Below are positions 32,836 through 41,381 of a stretch of DNA of 64,000 bases, piece by piece. Under the pieces are notes generated by a model that saw only the letters and a list, made by a program, of their open reading frames with translations, did no database searches and was not told the DNA's origin. The position numbers were made by a program, and so were the translations under genes. The stretch is from Chryseobacterium sp. CH21 (GTDB lineage: Bacteria; Bacteroidota; Bacteroidia; Flavobacteriales; Weeksellaceae), in the NCBI RefSeq assembly GCF_004119445.1, contig NZ_QICI01000019.1, forward strand, positions 33,857 through 97,856. The letters are read 5' to 3'. How positions within the stretch are numbered: the stretch's first letter is position 1; every line of letters starts with the position of its first letter.

Positions 32836-33771
32836 ATGAAAGATTTCATTCAAAATGAAATGACACGGAAAGTATTTTTTATTGCGTTAGCTGTTTTGTG
32901 CCTTACCCCCTTTATATCTTCGCCTATAGCCCTTATTTTAGGATTTTTTCTTGCTATTTTGATAGGAAATCCTTTTGAAAAGCATCTTCATCACTATATT
33001 CATTTACTGCTGCAGATTTCAATTGTTGGGCTGGGATTCGGGCTAAAACTGGATGAAGCGCTTCATGCCGGAAAAACGGGTTTGATGTTAACAGTTGTAA
33101 GTATTGTTACAGTAATGGTTTTAGGATATTTTCTTGGGAAGGTATTTAAACTGGAAAGACCTTTATCTTATCTTCTTTCTGCGGGAACCGCTATCTGCGG
33201 TGGAAGTGCCATTGCAGCCGTCTCTCCTATTATTAAGCCCAGCACAAAGCAGATTTCTCTTGCATTGGCCATTGTATTTACACTCAATTCTATTGCATTG
33301 TTTGTTTACCCTGCTATTGGACATCTTCTGAACCTTTCACAAGAACAGTTTGGGCTCTGGTGTGCTGTGGGAATTCACGATACAAGTTCTGTAGTAGGTG
33401 CTGCCGGCAAATATGGAGATGAAGCCTTAAAAACAGCAACTACCGTGAAATTGGCGCGTGCTTTATGGATTATCCCTGTTTCATTGATCACCATGTTCAT
33501 TTTTAAAAGTAAAGATTCTAAAATAAAAATTCCGTGGTTTATTGGTTATTTTATTGTTGCAATCTTATTAAATACGTATTTCCCCATTCTTGAAAGTTTC
33601 AGTACTGCAATCACTGTTTTAGCAAAATCCGGCCTGAATCTGACTTTATTTTTCATCGGTTCTACGCTTTCTATTCAGACGATGAAGTCTATTGGATTAA
33701 AACCTTTAGCTATGGCAATTATCCTATGGGTAACAATAAGTGTTGGCAGTCTTCTTTACATTATCTATTAA
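32836..33771 (+). CDS. YeiH/UPF0324-family putative sulfate/anion exporter
   Basis: This 311-residue inner-membrane protein has about 10 transmembrane helices (YeiH family). Conserved blocks are ISIVGLGFGLKLDEALHAGK, LLSAGTAICGGSAIAAVSPI (the family's CGGSA motif) and CAVGIHDTSSVVGAAGKYGD. It ends LFFIGSTLSIQTMKSIGL. The start at 32836 (MKDFIQNEMTRK) is preferred over the earlier ATG at 32809. The substrate is inferred only from family annotation. The LysR gene upstream and the intervening heptamer repeat suggest variable control. Confidence 0.9.
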   Translation: MKDFIQNEMTRKVFFIALAVLCLTPFISSPIALILGFFLAILIGNPFEKHLHHYIHLLLQISIVGLGFGLKLDEALHAGKTGLMLTVVSIVTVMVLGYFLGKVFKLERPLSYLLSAGTAICGGSAIAAVSPIIKPSTKQISLALAIVFTLNSIALFVYPAIGHLLNLSQEQFGLWCAVGIHDTSSVVGAAGKYGDEALKTATTVKLARALWIIPVSLITMFIFKSKDSKIKIPWFIGYFIVAILLNTYFPILESFSTAITVLAKSGLNLTLFFIGSTLSIQTMKSIGLKPLAMAIILWVTISVGSLLYIIY

Positions 33772-33776
33772 AAAGA

Positions 33777-33808
33777 GCAGAACCCTTTTGAAATCAAAAG
33801 GGTTCTGC
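33777..33808 (+). terminator. Terminator of yeiH
   Basis: A GCAGAACCCTTTTGA/TCAAAAGGGTTCTGC long perfect stem with a 2-nt centre lies 5 bp after the stop. The T-run is weak. Confidence 0.75.
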
Positions 33809-33852
33809 ATATTAAATGTGGAAATGTTTATTTCTAATTGAAATAATTTTCT

Positions 33853-34032
33853 TTAGATTGCGGCTTCACCACAAGTATATACCTGCGGGCAACCGATATA
33901 CTGTACACAATACCAAGGTCCTGTTACAGCACCTGAACAGCTGCATCCGCAAAGAGACAGATCCGGCTTACCGCTTACTCCTCCTGTAATATTTTTCAAG
34001 TCTTGTTTTCTCAGTTTTTTAGCGTTTTTCAT
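33853..34032 (-). CDS. Bacteriocin-like peptide with double-glycine leader
   Basis: This 59-residue peptide has leader MKNAKKLRKQDLKNITGG, with the typical LxxITGG cut site. The mature part VSGKPDLSLCGCSCSG... has six Cys, including CGCSC and a C-terminal IGCPQVYTCGEAAI. It resembles the bacteriocin-like peptide families of Chryseobacterium and is a second member beside that at 28.6 kb. No exporter, peptidase or immunity gene is adjacent, so antimicrobial function is not shown. It is short enough to be missed by ORF cut-offs. Confidence 0.75.
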   Translation of the reverse strand: MKNAKKLRKQDLKNITGGVSGKPDLSLCGCSCSGAVTGPWYCVQYIGCPQVYTCGEAAI

Positions 34033-34209
34033 AATGTTAATGTGATTTAGTTTTGATTAAAAATATAGTTTTAGTTACGTTCCAAAGTTAAACAAATATT
34101 AAATACTCGCAACAAAAATCAAAACAAAAATTAATAATTTATTGATTATAACTTCATTATTGTATTCAAAACGAGGAATACCAGCGTATTATTTATTAAA
34201 CAATTTAAT

Positions 34210-35451
34210 TTACTCTGTAAATTCAAGATCTCTGTCATGCGTTTCTGAAATGGTAAGCGAGGAATAAAATGCAAGCCCGAATACCACCACTCCTACAATG
34301 GCTGCACTTTCCACTACCGGAAAATGGCCTTTAAGAGAATCAAACGCAAATATCATCACCGGTACCAATCCTCTTACCATATTGGGAACAGTAGTGGTTG
34401 CGGTATTTCTGATATTTGTTCCAAATTGTTCAGCTGCCAGCGTTACAAACATAGCCCAATATCCAGTTCCAAAGCCCAGCCATACGCAAAACAGGTAATA
34501 TTTTGTTTCTGTATTTGTATTACCAAATAACATTATTGCTACTCCGATCAGGGTAAAAATCAGCATATAAAAAATGGCCATTTTACGTGATTTTAAAGCA
34601 TGAGAGATAAATCCGCTCAATAAATCACCGACAGAAATTCCTATATACGCCCACATAATTGCTTTTCCGGGGTTAAGGTCTTTTATTCCCATTTCAGGAG
34701 CAAACTGATTGGCTAAAACAGCCAGAATCCCGATACAGTACCAGGTAGGCAATCCTACAGCAATGCATTTTAAATATCTTATCAATCGGTCTTTATTCGT
34801 GAAAAAGGATAGAAAATTTCCTTTTGAGACATTTTTATGGACAATATTCTTATAAATTCCGGATTCGGATACACTAATTCTCAGCAGCAACAACAGGATT
34901 CCCATTACTCCCCCGATAATATAAGAGATATTCCATCCTCCGGCCAGTTCTACGGTAAGCTGAGCCACAACAGCTCCCATTAATCCAAAACCAGCAACTA
35001 CTGAGGTTCCGATGGCTCTTAAGCTCTTCGGAAGACTTTCAGAAACCAGTGTAATTCCTGCTCCCAGCTCTCCGGCTAGCCCAATACCCGCAATAAACCT
35101 CAAACCGGCATATTGATACACCAAATGCTCTTTAGGGAAATAAGGAAGAAAACCACAGGCAATGTTGGCCAAGGAGTATACCAGAATAGAACCGAACAAA
35201 ACGGAAAGTCTTCCTTTTTTATCACCAAAAATCCCCCAGAAAACCCCTCCAACAAGAAGTCCTACCATCTGGCAGTTCAGAATAAAGGTTCCGTCTGCAT
35301 CAGGATTCAAACCTAATGCCTTTAAACTTGGAATTCTAACGATACCGAATAAAAGAAGGTCATAGATATCTACAAAATAGCCTAGGGCAGAAATAATAAC
35401 GGGAATAGAGAAAATGTACTTCAGTTTTGAAGACAGGGACAGTTCTTGCAT
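34210..35451 (-). CDS. Major facilitator superfamily transporter
   Basis: This 413-residue MFS permease has about 12 helices. The N-terminal half has LGYFVDIYDLLLFGIVRIPS and WGIFGDKKGRLSVLFGSILV (the motif A region, GDKKGR). GLRFIAGIGLAGELGAGITL is the sugar/metabolite:H+ symporter pattern. The C-terminal half has TATTTVPNMVRGLVPVMIFA. It is related to the sialic-acid/benzoate-type transporters but the substrate cannot be named. No catabolic gene is nearby. It is monocistronic. Confidence 0.9.
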   Translation of the reverse strand: MQELSLSSKLKYIFSIPVIISALGYFVDIYDLLLFGIVRIPSLKALGLNPDADGTFILNCQMVGLLVGGVFWGIFGDKKGRLSVLFGSILVYSLANIACGFLPYFPKEHLVYQYAGLRFIAGIGLAGELGAGITLVSESLPKSLRAIGTSVVAGFGLMGAVVAQLTVELAGGWNISYIIGGVMGILLLLLRISVSESGIYKNIVHKNVSKGNFLSFFTNKDRLIRYLKCIAVGLPTWYCIGILAVLANQFAPEMGIKDLNPGKAIMWAYIGISVGDLLSGFISHALKSRKMAIFYMLIFTLIGVAIMLFGNTNTETKYYLFCVWLGFGTGYWAMFVTLAAEQFGTNIRNTATTTVPNMVRGLVPVMIFAFDSLKGHFPVVESAAIVGVVVFGLAFYSSLTISETHDRDLEFTE

Positions 35452-35472
35452 TTTTAAGTTTTGATAAAAATA

Positions 35473-35505
35473 AAAAACCTTTCAATTTCTTGAAAGGTTT
35501 TTATT
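35473..35505 (-). terminator. Hairpin between the MFS gene start and the rny end
   Basis: An AAAAACCTTTCA/TGAAAGGTTTTT perfect stem with a 6-nt loop and T-run lies just downstream of the rny stop on the minus strand, so it is the terminator of rny. Confidence 0.85.
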
Positions 35506-35524
35506 AAATATCTTTTTCTGATTA

Positions 35525-37090
35525 TTATCTGGCAATATTCACAGCTCTCGTTTCTCTGATTACTGTTACTTTTACCTGCCCTGGATACGTCAGTTCATTT
35601 TGAATTTTCTCTGAGATATCGTAAGAAAGTTGAGAAGCTACTTCATCGTTTACTTTTCCGCTCTCTACCATTACCCTCAGTTCTCTACCTGCCTGAATTG
35701 CATAAGCGCTTGATACTCCATCGAAGCTTAATGCTGCAGATTCAAGATCTTTCAATCTCTGGATGTAAGATTCCAATACCTGTCTTCTTGCTCCTGGTCT
35801 TGCTCCTGAGATGGCATCGGCTACCTGAATGATCGGAGACAATAAAGACTTCATTTCAATTTCATCGTGGTGAGCTCCGATAGCGTTTACTACTTCAGGG
35901 TTTTCACCATATTTCTCAGCCCACTGCATTCCTAGAAGCGCGTGTGGAAGTTCTGATTCCTGCTCAGGCACTTTACCGATATCGTGTAAAAGACCTGCTC
36001 TTTTTGCTAATTTTACGTTTAATCCTAACTCAGCAGCCATGGTTGCAGCAATGTTTGCTACTTCTCTTGAGTGCTGTAGTAGGTTTTGTCCGTAAGAAGA
36101 ACGGTATTTCATTCTACCTACGATTTTGATCAATTCCGGGTGTAATCCGTGGATTCCTAAATCAATGATGGTTCTCTTACCCACTTCAATGATTTCCTCT
36201 TCGATCTGTTTTCTTGTTTTTTCTACAACCTCTTCAATTCTCGCCGGGTGAATTCTACCATCAGTTACCAATCTGTGAAGGGATAGTCTTGCAATCTCTC
36301 TTCTTACCGGGTCAAAGCATGAAAGAAGAATGGCTTCCGGAGTATCATCAACGATGATTTCTACGCCTGTTACGGCTTCTAAAGCACGGATATTTCTACC
36401 TTCTCTACCGATAATTCTACCTTTTACTTCATCAGATTCAATATTGAAAACCGATACTGAGTTTTCGATAGCCTGTTCGGTTCCGATTCTCTGAATGGTT
36501 TGGATAACGATTTTTCTCGCTTCGTTTTTGGCATTCATCTGAGCTTCTTCCATGATGCTCTGAACGTGTGCCTGTGCTCTTGTTTTAGCTTCAGCTCTCA
36601 TGGTTTCTACCAATTCTGCTTTAGCTTCATCAGCTGTATAATTAGAGATTTTTTCAAGTATTTCTACTTTCTTAGCGTTAGCTGTATCTAATTCCTGTTG
36701 TTTTCTTTCAAGAATTTCGGTCTTCTTAGCGTAGTCTCCAATCTGCTTATCCAGATCTTTTTCAAGTTTTCCGGTCTTGCTAAGTTCGTCATTCAGCTTA
36801 TGCTCTTTGTCTTTCGTTCTCTTTTCAACTTCCTGCATTTTCTTTTCACGGGACTGAATGTCTGCATCATGCTGAGATTTCAGTTCCAGAAACTTTTCTT
36901 TTGCCTGAAGGTTTTTTTCTTTCTTTATGGATTCAGCCTGTACGTTAGCTTTTTCTATAAGGTTTTCGGCGTTTTTCTTAGCATCATCTATGATGAATTT
37001 TGCTTTAGTATTCAGAGAACTTCTGGAAAAAAACATTCCCACGACAGCTCCAATTACTAAACAAACAACACCGACTATAACTTCTATCAT
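35525..37090 (-). CDS. rny: Ribonuclease Y
   Basis: This 521-residue membrane-anchored endoribonuclease starts mRNA decay. Order: N-terminal transmembrane helix ([17 protein letters not shown], 4-20); long coiled coil (about 30-200, many EKK/QE heptads); KH domain (about 205-270, [17 protein letters not shown]); and HD domain (about 330-430, [20 protein letters not shown] and [14 protein letters not shown] with the catalytic His-Asp). The C-terminal part has [20 protein letters not shown]. The length is standard. The 6S RNA and zapA lie upstream on the same strand. Confidence 0.97.
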   Translation of the reverse strand: MIEVIVGVVCLVIGAVVGMFFSRSSLNTKAKFIIDDAKKNAENLIEKANVQAESIKKEKNLQAKEKFLELKSQHDADIQSREKKMQEVEKRTKDKEHKLNDELSKTGKLEKDLDKQIGDYAKKTEILERKQQELDTANAKKVEILEKISNYTADEAKAELVETMRAEAKTRAQAHVQSIMEEAQMNAKNEARKIVIQTIQRIGTEQAIENSVSVFNIESDEVKGRIIGREGRNIRALEAVTGVEIIVDDTPEAILLSCFDPVRREIARLSLHRLVTDGRIHPARIEEVVEKTRKQIEEEIIEVGKRTIIDLGIHGLHPELIKIVGRMKYRSSYGQNLLQHSREVANIAATMAAELGLNVKLAKRAGLLHDIGKVPEQESELPHALLGMQWAEKYGENPEVVNAIGAHHDEIEMKSLLSPIIQVADAISGARPGARRQVLESYIQRLKDLESAALSFDGVSSAYAIQAGRELRVMVESGKVNDEVASQLSYDISEKIQNELTYPGQVKVTVIRETRAVNIAR

Positions 37091-37132
37091 AATTTATATT
37101 GAGTTTTAATTGTATTCATATCCTTGTTTAAT

Positions 37133-37302
37133 AAAAAAAGCCCACAATAATCCAGAGATTGAGAGTAAACTCCTAATCAACACGATTTGAACTGATTTCC
37201 ACTGTCTGTAATCCGGAAATCCGGCACGCCATTCGATGGACATTTGTTCGGTAATTGTTTAGCGTTGAGTTTACCTTTAATGTGTTAGAATTATTGTAGG
37301 CA
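37133..37302 (-). ncRNA. ssrS: 6S-type RNA (6S-Flavo candidate)
   Basis: About 170 nt on the minus strand fold into one long interrupted hairpin. CCTACAATAAT near the 5' end pairs with ATTATTGTGGG near the 3' end. GTAAACTC pairs with GAGTTTAC further in, leaving a large central internal loop. The 3' end is GGGC followed by T7, an intrinsic terminator. It sits directly after zapA, the classical neighbour of 6S RNA, and before rny. The shape and location fit the 6S-Flavo class of RNAs that sequester RNA polymerase. Identification is by structure and context. Confidence 0.7.
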
Positions 37303-37323
37303 GTAATTTTTCAGGAAAAAAAT

Positions 37324-37611
37324 CTATTTCCCGATTTCATTCAACGACTGATTAATCTGCGTTAACCTTTCGTTGGTAGAATTAATATTTTTTTCGTAGT
37401 TCAGAGAAACTACTTCTGCATTGGTTCCCAGTTTCAGGGCACACATTGCCAAAGCATCCTGTTTATCTCTTACATCGAAGTTCTGTTCAAAATCTTTAAT
37501 CATATTCTCGATCTGCTTCCCTACTTTACGCAAAGTTTCTTCCTCTGCTGCCGGTACGTTCAGCGGATATACTCTTCCTGCAATGTTGACGGTTATTCTC
37601 CTTATCTCCAT
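37324..37611 (-). CDS. zapA: Cell division protein ZapA
   Basis: This 95-residue FtsZ-associated protein promotes Z-ring assembly. It begins with the ZapA globular head (MEIRRITVNIAGRVYPLNVP, then AAEEETLRKVGKQIENMIKD) and the motif RDKQDALAMCALKLGTNAEV. A C-terminal coiled coil (NSTNERLTQINQSLNEIGK) completes the protein. The start codon overlaps the stop of the coiled-coil gene (TAATGG), so the two are translationally coupled. The 6S RNA follows within about 20 bp. Confidence 0.93.
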   Translation of the reverse strand: MEIRRITVNIAGRVYPLNVPAAEEETLRKVGKQIENMIKDFEQNFDVRDKQDALAMCALKLGTNAEVVSLNYEKNINSTNERLTQINQSLNEIGK

Positions 37612-37913
37612 TATAATCCACTGTTTTGAAGCTGAGCAATACAGAAATCAATTTCTTTCACCAATCTGTTGATATGGTTTTTCATTAATCTATTGTGTTC
37701 AGGATTTCCTGATATTGCTGAATAAAGTTTTATATTTTTTTGTTCTTCTGCTAATACCTGATTCTTTCTTCTTTCCTCATCATACTTCTTCTTCAGTTCT
37801 TCATGCTCAATATTTAATTCTTTTAAATTTTCCGTAAGATTTTTATAGTTCTTTTGCAGAGTCGAAATCTTTCTCTCTAATTCTGAAAAATTGTTTTCTA
37901 AATCTTGAAGCAT
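37611..37913 (-). CDS. Coiled-coil protein cotranslated with ZapA
   Basis: This ~100-residue cytosolic coiled-coil protein starts at the ATG at 37913 (MLQDLENNFSELERKISTLQ). The longer ORF from 38000 adds a hydrophobic N-terminus that lies upstream of the promoter box (37941-37948) and is rejected. Heptads run through ELKKKYDEERRKNQVLAEEQ, and the end HINRLVKEIDFCIAQLQNSG is conserved-looking. Because it is coupled to zapA, it is a candidate division partner, similar in logic to ZapB; that is inference. Confidence 0.75.
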   Translation of the reverse strand: MLQDLENNFSELERKISTLQKNYKNLTENLKELNIEHEELKKKYDEERRKNQVLAEEQKNIKLYSAISGNPEHNRLMKNHINRLVKEIDFCIAQLQNSGL

Positions 37914-37940
37914 TTCAGGTTTGTATATTCTAACTAAAAG

Positions 37941-37948
37941 CAAAAATA
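37941..37948 (-). promoter_or_regulatory. -7 element of the coiled-coil/zapA/6S operon
   Basis: On the minus strand TATTTTTG matches TAnnTTTG. It lies 28 bp upstream of the ATG at 37913 and decides that start. Confidence 0.6.
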
Positions 37949-38001
37949 AAAAAATAATAACACTAACAAAAATAAAACACTCTATATTTTGATATAACAA
38001 T

Positions 38002-38029
38002 AAAAAAGGAGGCGCTAATGCACCTCCTG
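38002..38029 (-). terminator. Terminator of the porT operon
   Basis: An AGGAGG(C)GC/GC(A)CCTCCT hairpin is followed on the minus strand by T6, about 24 bp past the porT stop. Confidence 0.7.
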
Positions 38030-38052
38030 TCTATTTTTGAATGAAATATTTT

Positions 38053-38835
38053 TTATTCAAATTTCAGAACAAACATTACGGCTCTTGTCTGCAGTGTAGA
38101 GATGGCAGACGACCAGTAAGGAGGTGTAGTAGCATTATCAGCTACTTTCTCGTTGTTCATGAAGAATGTTCCTCTTACAGCAGGAGTCAGTTTAAACTTA
38201 TTGAAATAAAACTGAATTCCCATTTCTGCAGACCATGCGAAGTTGTGCGTTGTAGATCTGTAGATTCCCTGCATGTTATCATCTGTAGAAGTTGCATTAG
38301 ACTGAAGGTTTACTACATAGTTCACCCCCGCTGCAACGTAAGGCCTTGAATTGTACCATCTCTGACCGTGAAGTTCCAAAAGTACCGGAATATCAATCAA
38401 AGTAGATTTAATTTCTCTTACTCTATCCTTTTCCTGTAAAGGGATTGGCATAAAAGGAGGATTGGTAAGAGACCCGCCTGCATAAATGTCATTGGATTGA
38501 GTATTAAAAGTCAACTGTCTTTGTGCAAACTGTAAACCTGGTTCTATTCTTACGTCAAGATAGTCATTCAGTCTCCATTTTGCAATAAGCCCGGCACCGA
38601 AACTATAACTTTCCTTAGAGGTAACAAGGTTTTCATTATCATTCATCCCGTATTTCGGATGCAAAACAATGCGGTAATCCAGTCTGTTCCCGTTCAAATA
38701 AAACCCCCAACTGAATTTCTGCTCGTCGAAATCTTCCAACTTATCCATTCTGTTTCGGGTTCTGAATTGCGCGTTAGCAAAAACGGCAACATTTACTGAG
38801 GTTAAAACCAGTGCTTTTAATAGAAATTTATTCAT
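38053..38835 (-). CDS. porT: Type IX secretion protein PorT
   Basis: This 260-residue outer-membrane-barrel-like protein is required for type IX secretion and gliding (PorT/SprT). It has a signal peptide (MNKFLLKALVLTSVNVAVFA, cleaved near NAQ). A strand-rich body includes GFYLNGNRLDYRIVLHPKYG, DYLDVRIEPGLQFAQRQL, IDIPVLLELHGQRWYNSRPY and a C-terminal RAVMFVLKFE. It is adjacent to ubiE, the conserved arrangement in Flavobacteriia. It would serve export of cargo such as the LPMO at 4-6 kb. Confidence 0.92.
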   Translation of the reverse strand: MNKFLLKALVLTSVNVAVFANAQFRTRNRMDKLEDFDEQKFSWGFYLNGNRLDYRIVLHPKYGMNDNENLVTSKESYSFGAGLIAKWRLNDYLDVRIEPGLQFAQRQLTFNTQSNDIYAGGSLTNPPFMPIPLQEKDRVREIKSTLIDIPVLLELHGQRWYNSRPYVAAGVNYVVNLQSNATSTDDNMQGIYRSTTHNFAWSAEMGIQFYFNKFKLTPAVRGTFFMNNEKVADNATTPPYWSSAISTLQTRAVMFVLKFE

Positions 38836-38838
38836 AGG

Positions 38839-39569
38839 TTACTTTGTTGCTTTATAAATTGTGGCTATACCTAAACTTAATTTTTTATATTCAACTTTCT
38901 TAAATCCCGTATCTAAAAGAATTTGTTTCATCTTCTCCCCGAAAGGAAAAGCATTTACAGAATCCGGAAGGTATGTATACGCCCTATTATCCTTAGAAAC
39001 CAATCTGCCGATGGCAGGCAATATATTTTTGAAATAAAACATATAAAATGGCCCCATGAAACCCTCAACCTTTGAAAACTCCAGTATATAAACACTTTTG
39101 TTATCTTTAACTACTCTTCTTAACTCTGCCAAACCTTTGGTAAGGTTTTCAAAATTCCTTACTCCAAATGCAACGGAAACAGCATCAAATCTATTGTCCT
39201 CGAAAGGTAAATTTTCTGCATCTCCTTTTTGCATGGAAATTTTGCCGTCTAATTTAAGTTTTTTTATTTTAATAACGCCAACATTCAGCATTTGTTGTGA
39301 TAAATCTAATCCAACTACTTTAGAACCGGTACCTTTTTCAATGGTAATTGCCAGATCTCCCGTTCCTGTAGCCACATCCAGCACTTCCTGCGGATTATCA
39401 TTTTTCATCCATTTTACCAGTTTATTTCTCCACAGAATGTCAATTTTCATGGATAAAACACGGTTCAGAAGGTCATACTTCGGTGCAATATTGTCGAACA
39501 TATCCTCTACCTGGCTTTTTTTGTAGCCTCTGAATTGTAGGGAGTAACTTTGGTGATATCTTTTGTCAA
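38839..39569 (-). CDS. ubiE: Demethylmenaquinone methyltransferase UbiE/MenG, apparent frameshift at N-terminus
   Basis: This SAM-dependent methyltransferase completes menaquinone synthesis. Motifs: MFDNIAPKYDLLNRVLSMKI, VLDVATGTGDLAITIEKGTG (SAM site), GDAENLPFEDNRFDAVSVAF and GVRNFENLTKGLAELRRVVK. The ORF from the internal ATG at 39501 lacks the usual first ~23 residues. One extra base in the T7 run at 39516-39522 restores PYNSEATKKSQVEDMFDNIA, and the frame then begins at a TTG at 39569 (MTKDITKVT...). That start is 4 bp from the stop of the preceding gene. Operon: unknown gene, ubiE, porT. Confidence 0.92.
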
Positions 39570-39572
39570 AAC

Positions 39573-40142
39573 TTAAAACTTGTAATATTCTTTATAATAA
39601 TTTAGGTAATCCTGCTTTCTGAAGATTTTAGATCGTGATTCCACTTGCTGGATATTCTTGATCACTTTATCATAGTCTTCATCTACATTGTAATAAAAAT
39701 CTTCTGTGTAAAGCTTATTGAAGCGTTTCGCTCCTCCGTAATAGTCCTTTCCGTCAATAACGGTTTTATCAAGTGCCGACAGCAACGAATCTTTTTTAAG
39801 ATTGTATCCGTAATACTGATCATTCACATAATAATCCTGATGGGTAATATTAATCAGACCACGAAGTTTATTCACTTCAAATGCTGAATCGTAAAGCATT
39901 TTTTTGTTCTGATCGAAAACCTGAATAGAGTTTTTCCCTTTATTCAAATCCACATGCACATACTGCCCCGCTGAAATAATACCTTCAGATCCGTTATTGA
40001 TCTTGAAATAATACGTATTCGGGGTAGGATTATCTACCACATAATAATTCTTCTTGGCTAAAAAAAGGAAGTAGATCCCAAAGGCAACGATAAACGCCAC
40101 AGCTGCAATAAGTAAGCCTTTTAAGGATGAGTTGTTTTTCAT
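39573..40142 (-). CDS. Membrane-anchored protein of unknown function
   Basis: This 189-residue protein has one N-terminal transmembrane helix (LLIAAVAFIVAFGIYFLFLA, about 10-29) and a large outer domain rich in Tyr, Asn and Lys (NPTPNTYYFKINNGSEGIIS ... YYGYNLKKDSLLSALDKTVI ... EYYKF). The conserved-looking TPNTYYFKI start suggests a family limited to Flavobacteria. It heads the ubiE-porT operon, with its own -7 box (TAAATTTG, 40165-40172). The proximity to porT makes an envelope or secretion role possible but unproven. Confidence 0.7.
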   Translation of the reverse strand: MKNNSSLKGLLIAAVAFIVAFGIYFLFLAKKNYYVVDNPTPNTYYFKINNGSEGIISAGQYVHVDLNKGKNSIQVFDQNKKMLYDSAFEVNKLRGLINITHQDYYVNDQYYGYNLKKDSLLSALDKTVIDGKDYYGGAKRFNKLYTEDFYYNVDEDYDKVIKNIQQVESRSKIFRKQDYLNYYKEYYKF

Positions 40143-40164
40143 AGATTGTAAAGTACAATTTTTG

Positions 40165-40172
40165 CAAATTTA
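40165..40172 (-). promoter_or_regulatory. -7 element of the ubiE-porT operon
   Basis: On the minus strand TAAATTTG matches TAnnTTTG, 22 bp upstream of the ATG at 40142. Confidence 0.55.
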
Positions 40173-40209
40173 ATAATATTTTTAATTCTCTGTTATTAAT
40201 ATTAATTAT

Positions 40210-40217
40210 TAACTTTG
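40210..40217 (+). promoter_or_regulatory. -7 element of FabH-like gene
   Basis: TAACTTTG matches TAnnTTTG, 26 bp upstream of the ATG at 40244. It is divergent from the ubiE operon promoter. Confidence 0.55.
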
Positions 40218-40243
40218 CATCTTTAAAAAAATCATATAAACGA

Positions 40244-41317
40244 ATGCCGAATACGATCATTATTGGCTCTGGATCTTATATTCCGAACAGAGTTATTGGT
40301 AGAGATTACTTCATGAATTCCGAGTTTTATACTGAAGACGGAGTAAAGATTGAAAAGCCTGTGGAAGAGACCATTGCGAAATTTGTAGAGATTACAGAAA
40401 TCGAAAACAGGAGGTTCATTGAGGATGATCTTTCCAACTCAAAAATCGGGTATGAAGCTGCAAAAATTGCTCTTGAAGATGCAAAAGTAGACGGCGAAGA
40501 ATTGGATTATATCATCTATGCAAGCAATTTCGGGGAAGTTACCGAAAACGGATATGCGGATTTTATGCCAACAATGGCAGCAAGAGTAAAGAATAAGCTG
40601 GGGATCAAAAACAGAAAATGCGTAACATATGATATGGTTTTCGGTTGCCCAGGATGGGTAGAAGCTATGATTTTGGCGGATAATCTGATCAAAGCTAAAG
40701 TAGCGAAAACAATTCTTGTTATCGGAGGAGAGACTTTAAGCAGAGTAACTGATCCTTATGACAGAAACAGAATGATCTTTGCTGATGGTGCCGGAGCGGT
40801 AGTAGTAAAAGCAACTGACGAAGAAAATGTGGGAATTATTGCTCACAACACAATTTGTGACAACGGACCAGAATTGAACTATCTTGAAAACCAGCCATCT
40901 ATCAATAAAGAAGCGGATCAAAAACGTCTTTACGTAAGAATGTTAGGAAGAAAGATTTATGAATATGCTCTTAAAAATGTACCGGATGCCATCAAAGATA
41001 CCATTACGGATGCTGGTCTTTCTATTGAAGATATAGATAAAATCTTAATTCACCAGGCAAATGCTAAAATGGATTACGCTATGATTGAAAGACTTCACAG
41101 ACTTTACGATGTGAAAGAATATGATCACGCAATCTCTCCTATGACCATTCAGGATCTTGGAAATACTTCTGTAGCAACAATTCCTACGATGTATGACATT
41201 ATAATTAAAGGAAAAATGGAGGGTCAATCGTTTAAAGATAATGGTAACATTGTGATGACTTCGGTAGGTGCCGGAATGAATATCAATGCTATCGTTTATA
41301 GATTTCCTAAAAAGTAA
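40244..41317 (+). CDS. 3-oxoacyl-ACP synthase III-like thiolase-fold enzyme
   Basis: This 357-residue thiolase-fold condensing enzyme of the FabH/KAS III group has all three catalytic elements: Cys in DMVFGCPGWVEAMI, His in LIHQANAKMDYAMIERL and Asn in DLGNTSVATIPTM. It opens MPNTIIIGSGSYIPNRVIG. It is longer than E. coli FabH (317) owing to an insertion near residues 20-50, typical of a Bacteroidota paralogue. It could start fatty acid, flexirubin-type or other polyketide synthesis. No pigment or fab genes are adjacent, so the acyl substrate is open. Confidence 0.87.
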   Translation: MPNTIIIGSGSYIPNRVIGRDYFMNSEFYTEDGVKIEKPVEETIAKFVEITEIENRRFIEDDLSNSKIGYEAAKIALEDAKVDGEELDYIIYASNFGEVTENGYADFMPTMAARVKNKLGIKNRKCVTYDMVFGCPGWVEAMILADNLIKAKVAKTILVIGGETLSRVTDPYDRNRMIFADGAGAVVVKATDEENVGIIAHNTICDNGPELNYLENQPSINKEADQKRLYVRMLGRKIYEYALKNVPDAIKDTITDAGLSIEDIDKILIHQANAKMDYAMIERLHRLYDVKEYDHAISPMTIQDLGNTSVATIPTMYDIIIKGKMEGQSFKDNGNIVMTSVGAGMNINAIVYRFPKK

Positions 41318-41338
41318 TATTTAAACAATTAAAATATA

Positions 41339-41371
41339 AAAGCACAGGGAAGTTTATTCTTTGTGCTTTTT
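41339..41371 (+). terminator. Terminator of FabH-like gene
   Basis: AAAGCACA/TGTGCTTT arms with a 15-nt loop are followed by T7. Confidence 0.75.
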
Positions 41372-41381
41372 TTGATCAGAT

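Noticed and set aside
36698..37109. Plus-strand ORFs opposite rny
   Set aside because: They are antisense shadows of the coiled-coil region, with phenylalanine-rich composition and no signals.
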